From: SIG447 sp045577075
GTDB taxonomy: Bacteria; Bacillota; Clostridia; UMGS1883; UMGS1540
Assembly: GCA_045577075.1 (NCBI GenBank)
Contig: JAZNHR010000005.1
Location: 1 to 37,536, forward strand
Direction: 5' to 3'
Length of the DNA stretch: 37,536 nucleotides
A model generated the notes under the pieces. The model saw only the letters and a program-made list of their open reading frames with translations, ran no database searches and had not been told where the DNA came from. This document shows positions 16,026 to 24,607 of this stretch, one piece after another. A program made the position numbers and the translations under genes. The first letter of the stretch is position 1; the number at the start of each line of letters is the position of its first letter.

Positions 16026-17402
16026 ATGAAAGTACAATTTACAGAAACCGTACTGCGTGACGCAAACCAGTCTCTCATCGCAACCCGTCTGCCGTTTGAC
16101 AAGTACGCCCCCATCTTGGAAACGATGGACAAGGCAGGCTTTTATTCGGTAGAATGTTGGGGCGGCGCAACATTTGATTCCTGCTTGCGCTTTTTAGATG
16201 AAGACCCCTGGGAACGTCTTCGTAAAATCAAAGCAAAAATGCCAAACACGAAGCTCCAGATGCTTCTGCGCGGACAGAACCTGCTTGGTTACAAGCACTA
16301 TCCCGATGATGTTGTTAGAAAGTTCATTCAGCATTCCGTTTCCAACGGTATTGATATCATTCGTATTTTTGATGCCCTCAATGACCTTCGCAATATCCGC
16401 GTTGCAGTAGAAGAAACCAACCGCTGCGGCGCACTTGCATCCGGTGCCATTTCTTATACTACAAGCCCTGTACACACCCTGGAAAACTACGCAAAGCTTG
16501 CAAAAGAAATGGAGGAAATGGGCGTAGGCTCTATTTGTGTAAAGGACATGGCCGGCGTTATGAGTCCCCAGGAAGCCTATGACCTTGTAAAGGCAATTAA
16601 GAGCGCAGTTAAAGTTCCCGTTGTTGTGCATACACACTGCACCACAGGCCTTGCCTTTATGACCTATATGAAGGCCATTGAAGCAGGTGCTGATGTTGTA
16701 GATACTGCCATTTCCTGTTTCTCCGGCGGCACCAGCCAGCCTGCTACGGAAACCCTTGTATATGCTATGCGTCAGCAGGGCTACGAAGTAGATGTAAACG
16801 ATAAGTGCCTTAAAGAAATCAACGATTTCTTTAAGCCTATTCGTAATGAGTATCTCGAAAGCGGTCTCCTCGATCCTACAGTACTCGCAACCGATACAAA
16901 TGCACTCAATTATCAGATTCCCGGCGGTATGCTCTCTAACCTGATTTCCCAGTTGAAGGCACAAAACGCAATGGACCGTCTGGATGAAGTTCTTATTGAA
17001 ACCCCGAAAGTACGTAAAGACCTCGGCTATCCGCCGCTGGTAACACCCATGAGCCAGATGGTTGGCGTACAGGCCGCTACCAATGTTCTCATTGGCGAAC
17101 GCTATAAGAATATCAGTAAAGAAGTAAAGGCATATCTCCGCGGCGAATACGGACAGGCTCCCGGCGAAGTTGATGCAGAGCTTACGAAGAAGGCATTGGG
17201 CGACGAAGCTCCTGTTACTTGCCGCTTTGCAGATACTTTGGAGGATGCGTTTGAAAAGACGAAGGCAGAGCTTGGTGACAAGGCAAAAAGCGATGAAGAC
17301 GTGCTTTCTTACATTGCATTCCCCCAGGTGGCCGAAAAGTTCTTTGAAAAGCGCGAAGCAAAGCTTGAAAACCGTGCGAAATACACGATTGAAGAGCTGT
17401 AA
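16026..17402 (+). CDS. oadA: Decarboxylase carboxyltransferase subunit (oxaloacetate decarboxylase alpha type)
   Basis: This subunit transfers the carboxyl group of oxaloacetate to biotin on the carrier protein. The 458-residue protein has the pyruvate carboxylase/OadA carboxyltransferase barrel. RDANQSLIATRLP lies at 11-23 with metal ligand D12, MLLRGQNLLGY at 79-89, CVKDMAGV with the modifiable lysine K173, and HTH at 202-204. A helical PYC-OadA domain forms the C terminus. Unlike classical OadA there is no biotinyl domain; biotin is carried by the separate protein two genes downstream. ACAGGAGG precedes the ATG. Oxaloacetate is the likely substrate from family; the sequence alone does not exclude a transcarboxylase 5S-like role. 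Confidence 0.88.
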   Translation: MKVQFTETVLRDANQSLIATRLPFDKYAPILETMDKAGFYSVECWGGATFDSCLRFLDEDPWERLRKIKAKMPNTKLQMLLRGQNLLGYKHYPDDVVRKFIQHSVSNGIDIIRIFDALNDLRNIRVAVEETNRCGALASGAISYTTSPVHTLENYAKLAKEMEEMGVGSICVKDMAGVMSPQEAYDLVKAIKSAVKVPVVVHTHCTTGLAFMTYMKAIEAGADVVDTAISCFSGGTSQPATETLVYAMRQQGYEVDVNDKCLKEINDFFKPIRNEYLESGLLDPTVLATDTNALNYQIPGGMLSNLISQLKAQNAMDRLDEVLIETPKVRKDLGYPPLVTPMSQMVGVQAATNVLIGERYKNISKEVKAYLRGEYGQAPGEVDAELTKKALGDEAPVTCRFADTLEDAFEKTKAELGDKAKSDEDVLSYIAFPQVAEKFFEKREAKLENRAKYTIEEL

Positions 17403-17429
17403 TCGCAAAGTGTAGAAAGGAAATCGAAT

Positions 17430-17744
17430 ATGGATATTATGTCAACCCTTATCAGTGCCTTGATCGGCATATGCGTTGTTTTTGCCGTATTGATTCTTCT
17501 GATGCTGATTATCTCCATCATGTCCAAAATCATGAAGAGCGGCAAAAAGGTAGAACAGGCGGCAAATGCACCCGTAGCACCTGCTGCAAACGTAGCACCG
17601 AAGGCTGCACGTGGCAGCTGTGGCGAAGTAAAACTGTTTGACGTGCCGGATAAAACGGCCGCACAGCTTATGGCCATTACTGCAGACAAGCTGGGCACAC
17701 CTCTCAATACACTGCGCTTTATTTCTATTAAAGAAGTGAAATAA
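17430..17744 (+). CDS. oadG: Decarboxylase gamma-type small membrane subunit
   Basis: This 104-residue protein has a single N-terminal membrane helix (about residues 5-35), an Ala/Pro-rich linker, and a short C-terminal domain ending in LRFISIKEVK. That layout is typical of OAD gamma / MmdD-like subunits, which hold the carboxyltransferase to the membrane beta subunit. The start ATG is preceded by AAAGGAAA. It lies between the carboxyltransferase and biotin carrier genes; assignment rests on topology and position more than on sequence motif. Confidence 0.75.
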   Translation: MDIMSTLISALIGICVVFAVLILLMLIISIMSKIMKSGKKVEQAANAPVAPAANVAPKAARGSCGEVKLFDVPDKTAAQLMAITADKLGTPLNTLRFISIKEVK

Positions 17745-17763
17745 CAGAAAGGACGAAACGAAA

Positions 17764-18162
17764 ATGAGTAAATATAAGATTACTTTAAACGGCAAAACCT
17801 ATGAAATTGAAGTAAAAGAGGGCGAAGCAATCGTCGAAGCAGAATACGAAGCTGCCGCACCTTCTGCCGCACCTGCACCTGCTCCTGTAGCTCCCGCAGC
17901 ATCTGCGCCTGCTGCTGCCCCTGCCGCAGCACCTCAGGTTACAGGCGCCGGTGAAGTTGTTTCTTCCCCGCTTCCGGGCACTGTTCTTGACATTAAGGTA
18001 AGTGCCGGTACTGCTGTAAAGAAGGGTCAGCTCGTAGCCGTTATTGAAGCCATGAAAATGGAAAACGAAATTCTTGCTCCGAAGGACGGCACCGTATCCC
18101 AGATTGTTGCCTCCAAGGGCGCAACCGTTGAAAGCGGCGCACCCCTGCTTGTTATCGCATAA
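17764..18162 (+). CDS. Biotin carrier protein of the decarboxylase
   Basis: This 132-residue protein carries the biotin that shuttles carboxyl groups between the carboxyltransferase and the membrane beta subunit. A short N-terminal strand region (1-28) is followed by an Ala/Pro linker (about 30-60). The biotinyl domain then holds EAMKMENE, with the biotinylated lysine at K98. It corresponds to gamma/MmdC subunits of methylmalonyl-CoA decarboxylase and to the C-terminal domain of OadA. AAAGGAC precedes the start. Confidence 0.93.
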   Translation: MSKYKITLNGKTYEIEVKEGEAIVEAEYEAAAPSAAPAPAPVAPAASAPAAAPAAAPQVTGAGEVVSSPLPGTVLDIKVSAGTAVKKGQLVAVIEAMKMENEILAPKDGTVSQIVASKGATVESGAPLLVIA

Positions 18163-18176
18163 GGGGGATACTGCGA

Positions 18177-19364
18177 ATGAATATTTTAGATACACTCGTA
18201 AAACTGTGGGAAACCTCCGGTATTGCGCAGATTGCAACAGGCTTTTTGGAAGGTGGCTATTCCCAGCTTATCATGATTGTTCTGTCCTGTGTCCTTCTGT
18301 ACCTCGGGATTGTCAAGAAGTTTGAGCCCCTTTTGCTGGTTGGTATTGCATTCGGTATGCTGCTTACGAACCTGCCCCTTTCCGGCGTATTCCACCCCGA
18401 TTACTGGAATACGGCAGGGGATATTGATTATGCAGAAGTCCTTCGCCATGGCGGCCTTTTGGACCTTCTCTATATTGGCGTTAAAACCGGTCTTTATCCT
18501 TCGCTGATTTTTCTCGGCGTAGGTGCCATGACGGACTTTGGCCCCATGATTGCAAACCCGAAGTCCATGCTCATGGGTGCAGGCGCACAGTTTGGTATTT
18601 ACTTTGCTCTCGTTATGGCAATGCCTTTCTTCGACCCCCAGGCAGCAGCTTCCATCGCTATCATCGGCGGTGCGGACGGCCCGACGGCAATCTGGCTTAC
18701 AAAAACCTTAAAGCCTGAAATGCTTGCGCCCATTGCCATTGCTGCGTATTCTTACATGGCACTGATTCCGCTGATTCAGCCGCCCATTATGAAGCTGATG
18801 ACCACCAAGAAGGAACGGGAAATCAAGATGGAACAGCTTCGTCCCGTTTCCAAAACGGAAAAAATTGTATTCCCGATTATGGTTACGATTGTAACGTGTT
18901 TAATTCTGCCGTCCGTAGCACCCCTCCTTGGCTGCCTGATGCTGGGGAACCTTTTAAAGGAATGCGGTGTTACTGACCGCCTTTCCGATACTGCACAGAA
19001 TAACCTCATGAATATCGTTACGATTTTCCTCAGTATCTCTGTTGGCGCTACCGCACGATATGACACATTCTTAAACCCGAATACACTGCTGATTGTTGTT
19101 CTCGGTCTTATAGCATTTGCCTTTGCAACCTTTGGCGGCCTTCTGGTCGGTAAGATTATGTGCAAGCTGTCCGGCGGTAAGATAAACCCGCTTATCGGCT
19201 CCGCCGGCGTTTCTGCCGTTCCGATGGCGGCACGTGTATCCCAGATGGTTGGCCAGAAAGCAAACCCCTCCAACTTCTTGCTCATGCATGCTATGGGTCC
19301 GAACGTTGCAGGTGTTATCGGTTCTGCCGTGGCAGCTGGGTTCCTCTTGGCAGTCTTTGGTTAA
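18177..19364 (+). CDS. oadB: Na+-translocating decarboxylase beta subunit
   Basis: This 395-residue integral membrane protein decarboxylates carboxybiotin and couples it to export of two Na+ ions. It has nine or so hydrophobic segments and the signature GGADGPTAI at 164-172, whose Asp (D167) corresponds to the essential Na+-site Asp of OadB. Late motifs GSAGVSAVPMAARV and NFLLMHAMGPNVAGVIGSA are also diagnostic. AAGGGGG precedes the ATG, 14 bases after the biotin carrier. It is the last gene of the four-gene operon and ends at a strong terminator. The complex would turn decarboxylation energy into a sodium gradient during fermentation. Confidence 0.95.
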   Translation: MNILDTLVKLWETSGIAQIATGFLEGGYSQLIMIVLSCVLLYLGIVKKFEPLLLVGIAFGMLLTNLPLSGVFHPDYWNTAGDIDYAEVLRHGGLLDLLYIGVKTGLYPSLIFLGVGAMTDFGPMIANPKSMLMGAGAQFGIYFALVMAMPFFDPQAAASIAIIGGADGPTAIWLTKTLKPEMLAPIAIAAYSYMALIPLIQPPIMKLMTTKKEREIKMEQLRPVSKTEKIVFPIMVTIVTCLILPSVAPLLGCLMLGNLLKECGVTDRLSDTAQNNLMNIVTIFLSISVGATARYDTFLNPNTLLIVVLGLIAFAFATFGGLLVGKIMCKLSGGKINPLIGSAGVSAVPMAARVSQMVGQKANPSNFLLMHAMGPNVAGVIGSAVAAGFLLAVFG

Positions 19365-19370
19365 AACGCA

Positions 19371-19403
19371 AAACGGTACAGCGAAAGCTGTACCGTTTTT
19401 TTA
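19371..19403 (+). terminator. Terminator of the decarboxylase operon
   Basis: A perfect 12-bp stem (19371-19382 with 19387-19398) with a GAAA loop is followed by a T run. Confidence 0.95.
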
Positions 19404-19411
19404 TAAACAAA

Positions 19412-19435
19412 AGCGCCGGCAATTTTTCCGGCGCT
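19412..19435 (-). terminator. Terminator of lysS
   Basis: On the minus strand, AGCGCCGG and CCGGCGCT (19428-19435 and 19412-19419) pair across an eight-base loop and are followed by TTTTGTTT. It lies just beyond the lysS stop. Confidence 0.85.
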
Positions 19436-19442
19436 AAAGTTT

Positions 19443-20945
19443 TTATTTATCCAATGTTTTCATGGTTGGAAAGAGGAGCACGTCACGAATGGCGGCGGAG
19501 TCCGTCAGGAGCATGCACATTCTGTCGATACCAAAGCCGATGCCGCCTGTGGGGGGCATACCAATTTCAAGGGCGTTCATAAAGTCCTCATCGGTGGTAT
19601 TTGCTTCCTCGTCGCCTTGGGCCAAAAGTGCTTCCTGTGCCTTAAAGCGTTCACGCTGGTCAATGGGGTCATTCAGCTCCGAGTAGGCATTTGCCATTTC
19701 CCAGCCATTCATGAAGAACTCAAAGCGTTCTACATAATCGGGGTTACCCGGCTTTTTCTTTGTAAGAGGTGAAATCTCTACCGGATGGTCCATAACGAAG
19801 GTGGGCTGGACGAGATGCTCTTCTACGAAGGCTTCGAAGAAGAGGTTTAAAATGTCGCCCTTGCCATGCCGTTCTTCGTATTCTACATGGTGTTCTTTTG
19901 CGGCGGCACGTGCCTCGTCAAGGGAGTGAATTTCATTAAAGTCAACGCCGGAATACTTTTTCACCGCATCCAGCATGGTAATTCTTTCAAAGGGCTTTCC
20001 AAGGTCCATTTCGATGCCGTTATACGTAATTTTTGTAGTCCCCAGTACTTCCTGCGCGACGTGGCGGTAGAGATTTTCCGTTAAATCCATCATGCCGTGG
20101 TAGTCAGTATAAGCCTGGTACAGCTCCATTAAGGTAAATTCCGGATTGTGACGTGTATCAACGCCTTCATTACGGAATACGCGGCCGATTTCATACACCC
20201 TGTCAAGACCGCCGACAATAAGGCGCTTTAAATAAAGTTCCAAGGAAATGCGAAGCTTAAAGTCCTCGCCGAGGGCGTTGGAATGGGTGATAAAGGGGCG
20301 TGCCGCCGCACCGCCTGCATTGGCAACCAGCATGGGCGTTTCCACTTCTAAAAAGCCTTGGCCGTTTAAATAACTACGGATGCTGGCAATGATTTTGGAA
20401 CGCTTTACAAACGTATCACGCACTTCGCTGTTTACAATGAGGTCCACATACCGCTGGCGATAACGGGTGTCCGTATCCGTAAGGCCGTGGAATTTTTCCG
20501 GCAGGGGACGGAGAGATTTGGCAAGAAGCGTAATTTTGGAAACCTTGACGGAGATTTCGCCGGTTTTCGTCTGGAACACTTCGCCTTCCGCACCTACGAT
20601 GTCGCCAATGTCAAACTTCTTAAATGCGGCATAGGGATCTTCGCCAATTTCGTCACGGCGGACATACATCTGGATTCTGCCCGTTTTATCCATTAAATCA
20701 CAAAACGAGGCTTTACCCATGACGCGTTTTGTCATCAAACGGCCGGCGATGATGACCGGCTTGCCTTCCATATTTTCAAAATCGGATTTAATGCCTTCTG
20801 CTGTGCTGTCCGCATCAAAGCGTACAATTTCAAAGGGGTCCTGCCCGTTTTCCTGGAGTTCACGGAGCTTTTCCCGGCGCACGCGCAGAATTTCATTTAA
20901 ATCTTCTGCTTCAACCTGGTTTTGGTTATTTGTAACTTCAGCCAT
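19443..20945 (-). CDS. lysS: Lysyl-tRNA synthetase, class II
   Basis: This enzyme charges tRNA-Lys. The 500-residue protein has an N-terminal OB-fold anticodon-binding domain (about 60-165), the RYRQRYVDL entry to the catalytic domain, and class II motif 2 (RVFRNEGVDTRHNPEFT). Motif 3 (GGIGFGIDRM) lies near the C terminus. AGGAGG precedes the ATG. It is monocistronic, with its own promoter and terminator; no T-box leader is visible in the short 5' region. Confidence 0.97.
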   Translation of the reverse strand: MAEVTNNQNQVEAEDLNEILRVRREKLRELQENGQDPFEIVRFDADSTAEGIKSDFENMEGKPVIIAGRLMTKRVMGKASFCDLMDKTGRIQMYVRRDEIGEDPYAAFKKFDIGDIVGAEGEVFQTKTGEISVKVSKITLLAKSLRPLPEKFHGLTDTDTRYRQRYVDLIVNSEVRDTFVKRSKIIASIRSYLNGQGFLEVETPMLVANAGGAAARPFITHSNALGEDFKLRISLELYLKRLIVGGLDRVYEIGRVFRNEGVDTRHNPEFTLMELYQAYTDYHGMMDLTENLYRHVAQEVLGTTKITYNGIEMDLGKPFERITMLDAVKKYSGVDFNEIHSLDEARAAAKEHHVEYEERHGKGDILNLFFEAFVEEHLVQPTFVMDHPVEISPLTKKKPGNPDYVERFEFFMNGWEMANAYSELNDPIDQRERFKAQEALLAQGDEEANTTDEDFMNALEIGMPPTGGIGFGIDRMCMLLTDSAAIRDVLLFPTMKTLDK

Positions 20946-20974
20946 TTTTATCCTCCTAGAATTCTTTTCCGTAT

Positions 20975-21003
20975 ATCATATCATATTTGGACGATTTTGT
21001 CAA
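20975..21003 (-). promoter_or_regulatory. Promoter of lysS
   Basis: On the minus strand, TTGACA (20998-21003), a 17-base spacer and TATGAT (20975-20980) lie 30 bases before the start codon. Confidence 0.85.
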
Positions 21004-21032
21004 AACTTTTTCCATATAAAAGGGTATTTCTC

Positions 21033-21061
21033 TTGACAAAAAAAGGAATCTACGATAGAAT
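21033..21061 (+). promoter_or_regulatory. Promoter of the AEC permease gene
   Basis: TTGACA (21033-21038), a 17-base spacer and TAGAAT (21056-21061), divergent from the lysS promoter. Confidence 0.82.
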
Positions 21062-21089
21062 ATGTATGTTTGAAAGGCGGGTCCTTAGG

Positions 21090-22022
21090 ATGGCACAAGT
21101 TTTTGGGAACACTATAACACAGTTAGTTCTTTTATTTGCATTTATTGCCGTAGGCTTTATATTCGGAAAAAAGAGTATTATCCCGCATGCGGCGGCGGGC
21201 ACCCTTTCGAAGCTGGAAACGTGGCTTTTCATGCCGGCATTGACAATGCGCTCCTGTGCCAACAACTGCAAAATTGAAAATGTTATGCAATACATAACGT
21301 ATATCGGCATTTCTTTGGTGGCACTTTTGGTGCTTTTTGCTTTGGCACGGGTTTTGGCAGGCAGGTTTGCCCGGCAGGACAGCGATGTGGGAATTTATAC
21401 GTATGCTCTCACCGTATCCAACATGGGGTATATGGGATACCCAATGATGCAGGCCATGTTTGGCGATGCAATGCTTTTTAAAATGATGATTACGGGCTTG
21501 CCTATGAGTATTTATATTTACACCCTCGGTATGGCGATGATGACAAAGGGGAAGGTGAGTCTTCGCTCCCTTATCAATCCCGTCTTTATAGGCACCTTTA
21601 CAGGTATTTTGATAGGCATTAGCGGTTTGGCGCTACCGCCCATTGTGGACGGGTTTTTGTCTTCAGCCGCAGCGTGTATGTCTCCTGTGGCAATGCTGAT
21701 TACAGGGCTTGTGATTTCCCGATTAAACCTTCCCGAACTATTCGGGGACGTGCGCGTATATATTGCCGCATTTTTGCGTCTGGTGCTTTTGCCGGCCGCA
21801 CTGGTTTTGGTGCTTGCCATCTTAGGCGCGGGGCCCGAACTTCTTGTGATTATGCTGGTGCTTTACGCCATGCCCATCGGCATGAACACCATTGTGTTCC
21901 CCGAAGCCCACGGCATTCACGCGAAAACCGGTGCAAGCTTGGTGCTTGTATCGAATCTTGCAAGCATTGTTACCATTCCGCTAATGGTGATGCTGTTTTT
22001 GCAGATTTTCCCGGCAATCTAG
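21090..22022 (+). CDS. AEC (auxin efflux carrier) family permease
   Basis: This 310-residue membrane protein has about ten hydrophobic segments in two halves. It has the family layout of an N-terminal FxxVGFxxGKK, a central soluble-looking segment, and late PIGMNTIVFPEAHG and ASLVLVSNLASIVTIPLM motifs. Bacterial AEC members move organic anions such as malate or malonate; the substrate here is not determined. ATG 21090 is preferred, with AAAGGCGGG upstream; the ATG at 21066 lies almost at the predicted transcription start. It ends about 28 bases before the TPP riboswitch, and no promoter is clear in between, so read-through into the thiC leader is likely. Confidence 0.85.
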   Translation: MAQVFGNTITQLVLLFAFIAVGFIFGKKSIIPHAAAGTLSKLETWLFMPALTMRSCANNCKIENVMQYITYIGISLVALLVLFALARVLAGRFARQDSDVGIYTYALTVSNMGYMGYPMMQAMFGDAMLFKMMITGLPMSIYIYTLGMAMMTKGKVSLRSLINPVFIGTFTGILIGISGLALPPIVDGFLSSAAACMSPVAMLITGLVISRLNLPELFGDVRVYIAAFLRLVLLPAALVLVLAILGAGPELLVIMLVLYAMPIGMNTIVFPEAHGIHAKTGASLVLVSNLASIVTIPLMVMLFLQIFPAI

Positions 22023-22049
22023 AGGCCGGTATAAAACTGAATCTAAATT

Positions 22050-22138
22050 GTGTAGGGGAGCTTGTGTAAGCAGGCTGAGAGGAAGTACTCGAACTTCGAC
22101 CCTTAAACCTGATGCGGATAATGCCGCCGTAGGAAGTC
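22050..22138 (+). promoter_or_regulatory. TPP riboswitch (THI element) controlling thiC
   Basis: The leader has the conserved landmarks in order: CTGAGA (22075-22080), ACCCTT (22099-22104), AACCTGAT (22106-22113), GGATAATGCC (22116-22125) and GTAGGAAG. The intrinsic terminator at 22154-22185 follows, so thiamine pyrophosphate should switch thiC off by premature termination. Confidence 0.97.
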
Positions 22139-22153
22139 ATAGTTTGCTTTACT

Positions 22154-22185
22154 CGGATATTCCATCAGGAATATCCGTTTTTTAT
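22154..22185 (+). terminator. Riboswitch-controlled terminator before thiC
   Basis: A perfect 10-bp stem CGGATATTCC/GGAATATCCG (22154-22163 with 22168-22177) has a four-base loop and is followed by seven or more T residues. It is the expression platform of the TPP riboswitch. Confidence 0.93.
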
Positions 22186-22209
22186 TTTATTTTGAAAGGA
22201 AGGAACAAT

Positions 22210-23514
22210 ATGAAAGCGTACAAAACACAAATGGAAGCGGCGAAGAAAGGCATCGTCACGAACGAAATGCGCGAGGTGGCGAGGAAGGAGCATCGCACGG
22301 AGGCAGAAATTCTCGACCTTGTCAAAAGGGGACAGGTGGCTATCTGTGCAAACCGCCTGCACACCTCCCTTTCGCCTAACGGTGTAGGGGCGATGCTGCG
22401 AACGAAAATCAATGTAAACTTAGGCGTTTCACGGGACTGTAAGGATTACGACGTGGAAATGCAAAAGGTTATGCAGGCTGTGGAAATGGGAGCAGAAGCG
22501 ATTATGGACCTTTCTTCCCACGGCAACACACAGCCCTTTCGAAGAAAGCTTATCAAGGAATGTCCTGCCATGATTGGCACGGTGCCCATTTATGACAGCG
22601 TGATTCATTATCAGCGGGATTTATCTACCCTTTCGGCGCAGGACTTTCTGGATGTGGTACGTCTGCATGCCGAGGACGGCGTGGATTTTATGACCATTCA
22701 TGCCGGTATTACACGCAAAACCATTGACCAAATTTGCAATCACAAGCGGAAAATGAACATTGTGTCACGCGGCGGCTCCTTGGTATTTGCCTGGATGCGC
22801 ATGACGGGGCAGGAAAATCCGTTTTACGAATATTTTGACGAGATTCTGGAAATTTGCAGAGAATATGACGTCACGATTTCCTTGGGGGATGCGTGTAGAC
22901 CGGGCTGTCTTGCGGATGCAGGGGATGTGTGCCAGATTGACGAGCTGGTACGGCTTGGGGAGCTGACAAAGCGCGCATGGGCAAAAGACGTACAGGTCAT
23001 GGTGGAAGGACCGGGTCACATGGCGCTGGACGAAATTGCCGCCAATATGAAGCTGCAACAGTCAGTATGCATGGGTGCACCGTTTTATGTGCTCGGGCCG
23101 CTTGTGACGGATATTGCCCCGGGGTATGACCATATTACCGCTGCCATCGGCGGCGCCGTAGCCGCAGCGGCAGGGGCGGCGTTTCTTTGCTATGTAACAC
23201 CGGCGGAGCATTTGGCACTTCCGAATCTGGAGGACGTTAGACAAGGCATTATTGCCTCTCGCATAGCCGCCCATGCTGCCGATATTGCAAAGCATATTCC
23301 CCATGCCCGGGAGATCGACGACAAAATGGCAGAGGCGCGCCGCACCTTTGATTGGGAAGGGCAATGGGCGTGTGCCATCGACCCGGAAACGGCAAAGCGC
23401 ATCCGCGCCGAAAGAAAGCCGGAGATGGAAGAAAGCTGTTCGATGTGCGGAAAATTCTGCGCCGTTAGGAGTATGAACAAGGCACTCAGTGGCGAGTATA
23501 TCGATATTTTATAA
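22210..23514 (+). CDS. thiC: Phosphomethylpyrimidine synthase
   Basis: This radical-SAM enzyme rearranges aminoimidazole ribotide to the HMP-phosphate moiety of thiamine. The 434-residue protein is of the short bacterial type. It contains ANRLHTSLSPNGVG, the DLSSHGN stretch, SLGDACRPGC, and VEGPGHMALDEI. The C-terminal cluster motif is C410, C413, C417 (C-x2-C-x3-C), one residue tighter than the C-x2-C-x4-C of E. coli ThiC. ATG 22210 has AAAGGAAGG upstream; in-frame codons further upstream lie in the riboswitch. No other thi genes are nearby. Its last six bases overlap the convergent MocR gene. Confidence 0.97.
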   Translation: MKAYKTQMEAAKKGIVTNEMREVARKEHRTEAEILDLVKRGQVAICANRLHTSLSPNGVGAMLRTKINVNLGVSRDCKDYDVEMQKVMQAVEMGAEAIMDLSSHGNTQPFRRKLIKECPAMIGTVPIYDSVIHYQRDLSTLSAQDFLDVVRLHAEDGVDFMTIHAGITRKTIDQICNHKRKMNIVSRGGSLVFAWMRMTGQENPFYEYFDEILEICREYDVTISLGDACRPGCLADAGDVCQIDELVRLGELTKRAWAKDVQVMVEGPGHMALDEIAANMKLQQSVCMGAPFYVLGPLVTDIAPGYDHITAAIGGAVAAAAGAAFLCYVTPAEHLALPNLEDVRQGIIASRIAAHAADIAKHIPHAREIDDKMAEARRTFDWEGQWACAIDPETAKRIRAERKPEMEESCSMCGKFCAVRSMNKALSGEYIDIL

Positions 23515-24603
23515 GCCAGATTTTTCTTTTAAGGCTTGCCGCTGTTTTCTGCGGATGCGGTTTATGTGCCGTTCAAAGTCGCCGCTTTGGAGAATTTCCA
23601 AAAGCACATACTGCTCTAGGGTAGGTACTGTACAGGAATAAAAGCCGATTTTTTCATCAAAGGCGCCCACAAGCGCAGGGGGCAGGACCATGTAGCCAAT
23701 CCGCATAGACGGCGCAATCGTTTTTGTAAAGCTGTTTACATAGATGACGTGCTCAGGACATAAGGAAAAAAGCGTGTCCACGTGCTTGGTGGAAACCGTA
23801 AATTCTGAGGCAAAATCGTCCTCAATCAGTACGCCTCCTCGTGCCTTTGCCCATTCAATATATTCGGCACGCTTAGAGGCACTTGCGGAAACGCCGCTGG
23901 GGAAGCTGCGGAAGGGCGTGACGTGCAGTACGTTGGCCACGGTTTCCTGAAGGGCAAGGGAGGGAATGCCATCGCGCCCCAAAGGTAGGAGCGTGCATCG
24001 TACATCGTGTGCCGCATATACGGCACGGATTTTCTCATAGGACGGATTTTCCATGCCGTAAAGCTTGTCTCTCCCCAGAAGCTGCACAATCAGGCCATAC
24101 AGATATTCTGCGCCGGAGCCTATCACAATTTGAGAAGACTGGGCAAAGATGCCCTTGGCTTTGGCAAGATAGAGAGAAATTGCCCGCCGAAGCTGGGGCA
24201 GACCCTTTGCAGGGGCTTTTAAAAAGATGTGCTCGCCATATCGGGAAAGGACGGCACGCATGGTCTTGGCAAATACGGAAAAGGGAAAGGCGTCCTGCAC
24301 AAAGGCGGTATCGGTAAATGCAGGGGCGGGCACTGCTTCCACCGCGGGAGAAGCAAAGTCCGTTTTGCGGTAGATGACAAAATAGCCGCGCCGCTCCCGT
24401 GCCTCGGCGTACCCTTCGTCGCATAAAAGACCGTAGGCGTGCTCGGCGGTGATGACGCTCGTACCTGTTTCCTCTGCTAAAAGTCGCTTAGAAGGCAGTC
24501 TATCGCCATAAGAATAGATGCCACCGGTAATGTCGGCACGGATTTGCGTATACAGCTGCATGTATGCGCTTTGAGGGTTAGTTTTATCAATATAGTATTT
24601 CAT
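23509..24603 (-). CDS. MocR/PdxR-type GntR regulator, C-terminally short
   Basis: This 364-residue protein has an N-terminal GntR winged helix (residues about 10-78, with GDRLPSKRLLAEETGTSVITAEHAY). An aminotransferase-fold domain follows, with the PLP lysine K294 in NSFTKTIAPSMRIGY and EDDFASEF near 261. MocR regulators generally continue about 150-170 residues past the PLP lysine; this one has only 70, so the C-terminal small domain is largely missing. The gene ends inside the 3' end of convergent thiC. Its divergent neighbour is an ECF transporter S component, so it probably senses pyridoxal phosphate and controls B6 uptake. The truncation raises doubt about function. Confidence 0.85.
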   Translation of the reverse strand: MKYYIDKTNPQSAYMQLYTQIRADITGGIYSYGDRLPSKRLLAEETGTSVITAEHAYGLLCDEGYAEARERRGYFVIYRKTDFASPAVEAVPAPAFTDTAFVQDAFPFSVFAKTMRAVLSRYGEHIFLKAPAKGLPQLRRAISLYLAKAKGIFAQSSQIVIGSGAEYLYGLIVQLLGRDKLYGMENPSYEKIRAVYAAHDVRCTLLPLGRDGIPSLALQETVANVLHVTPFRSFPSGVSASASKRAEYIEWAKARGGVLIEDDFASEFTVSTKHVDTLFSLCPEHVIYVNSFTKTIAPSMRIGYMVLPPALVGAFDEKIGFYSCTVPTLEQYVLLEILQSGDFERHINRIRRKQRQALKEKSGL

Positions 24604-24607
24604 CTGG

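Noticed and set aside
16194..17408. Long open frame antisense to the carboxyltransferase gene (404 codons)
   Set aside because: It is a shadow of a well-supported gene; its composition is cysteine-, histidine- and asparagine-rich, unlike real proteins here, and there is no start signal.
20946..20998. T-box or other riboswitch before lysS
   Set aside because: Only about 25 bases lie between the predicted transcription start and the start codon; there is no room for a T-box.
22023..22049. Separate promoter for the thiC riboswitch transcript
   Set aside because: A TATAAA is present at 22030-22035 but no -35 lies at suitable spacing, so read-through from the AEC gene or an undetected promoter inside it is more likely.
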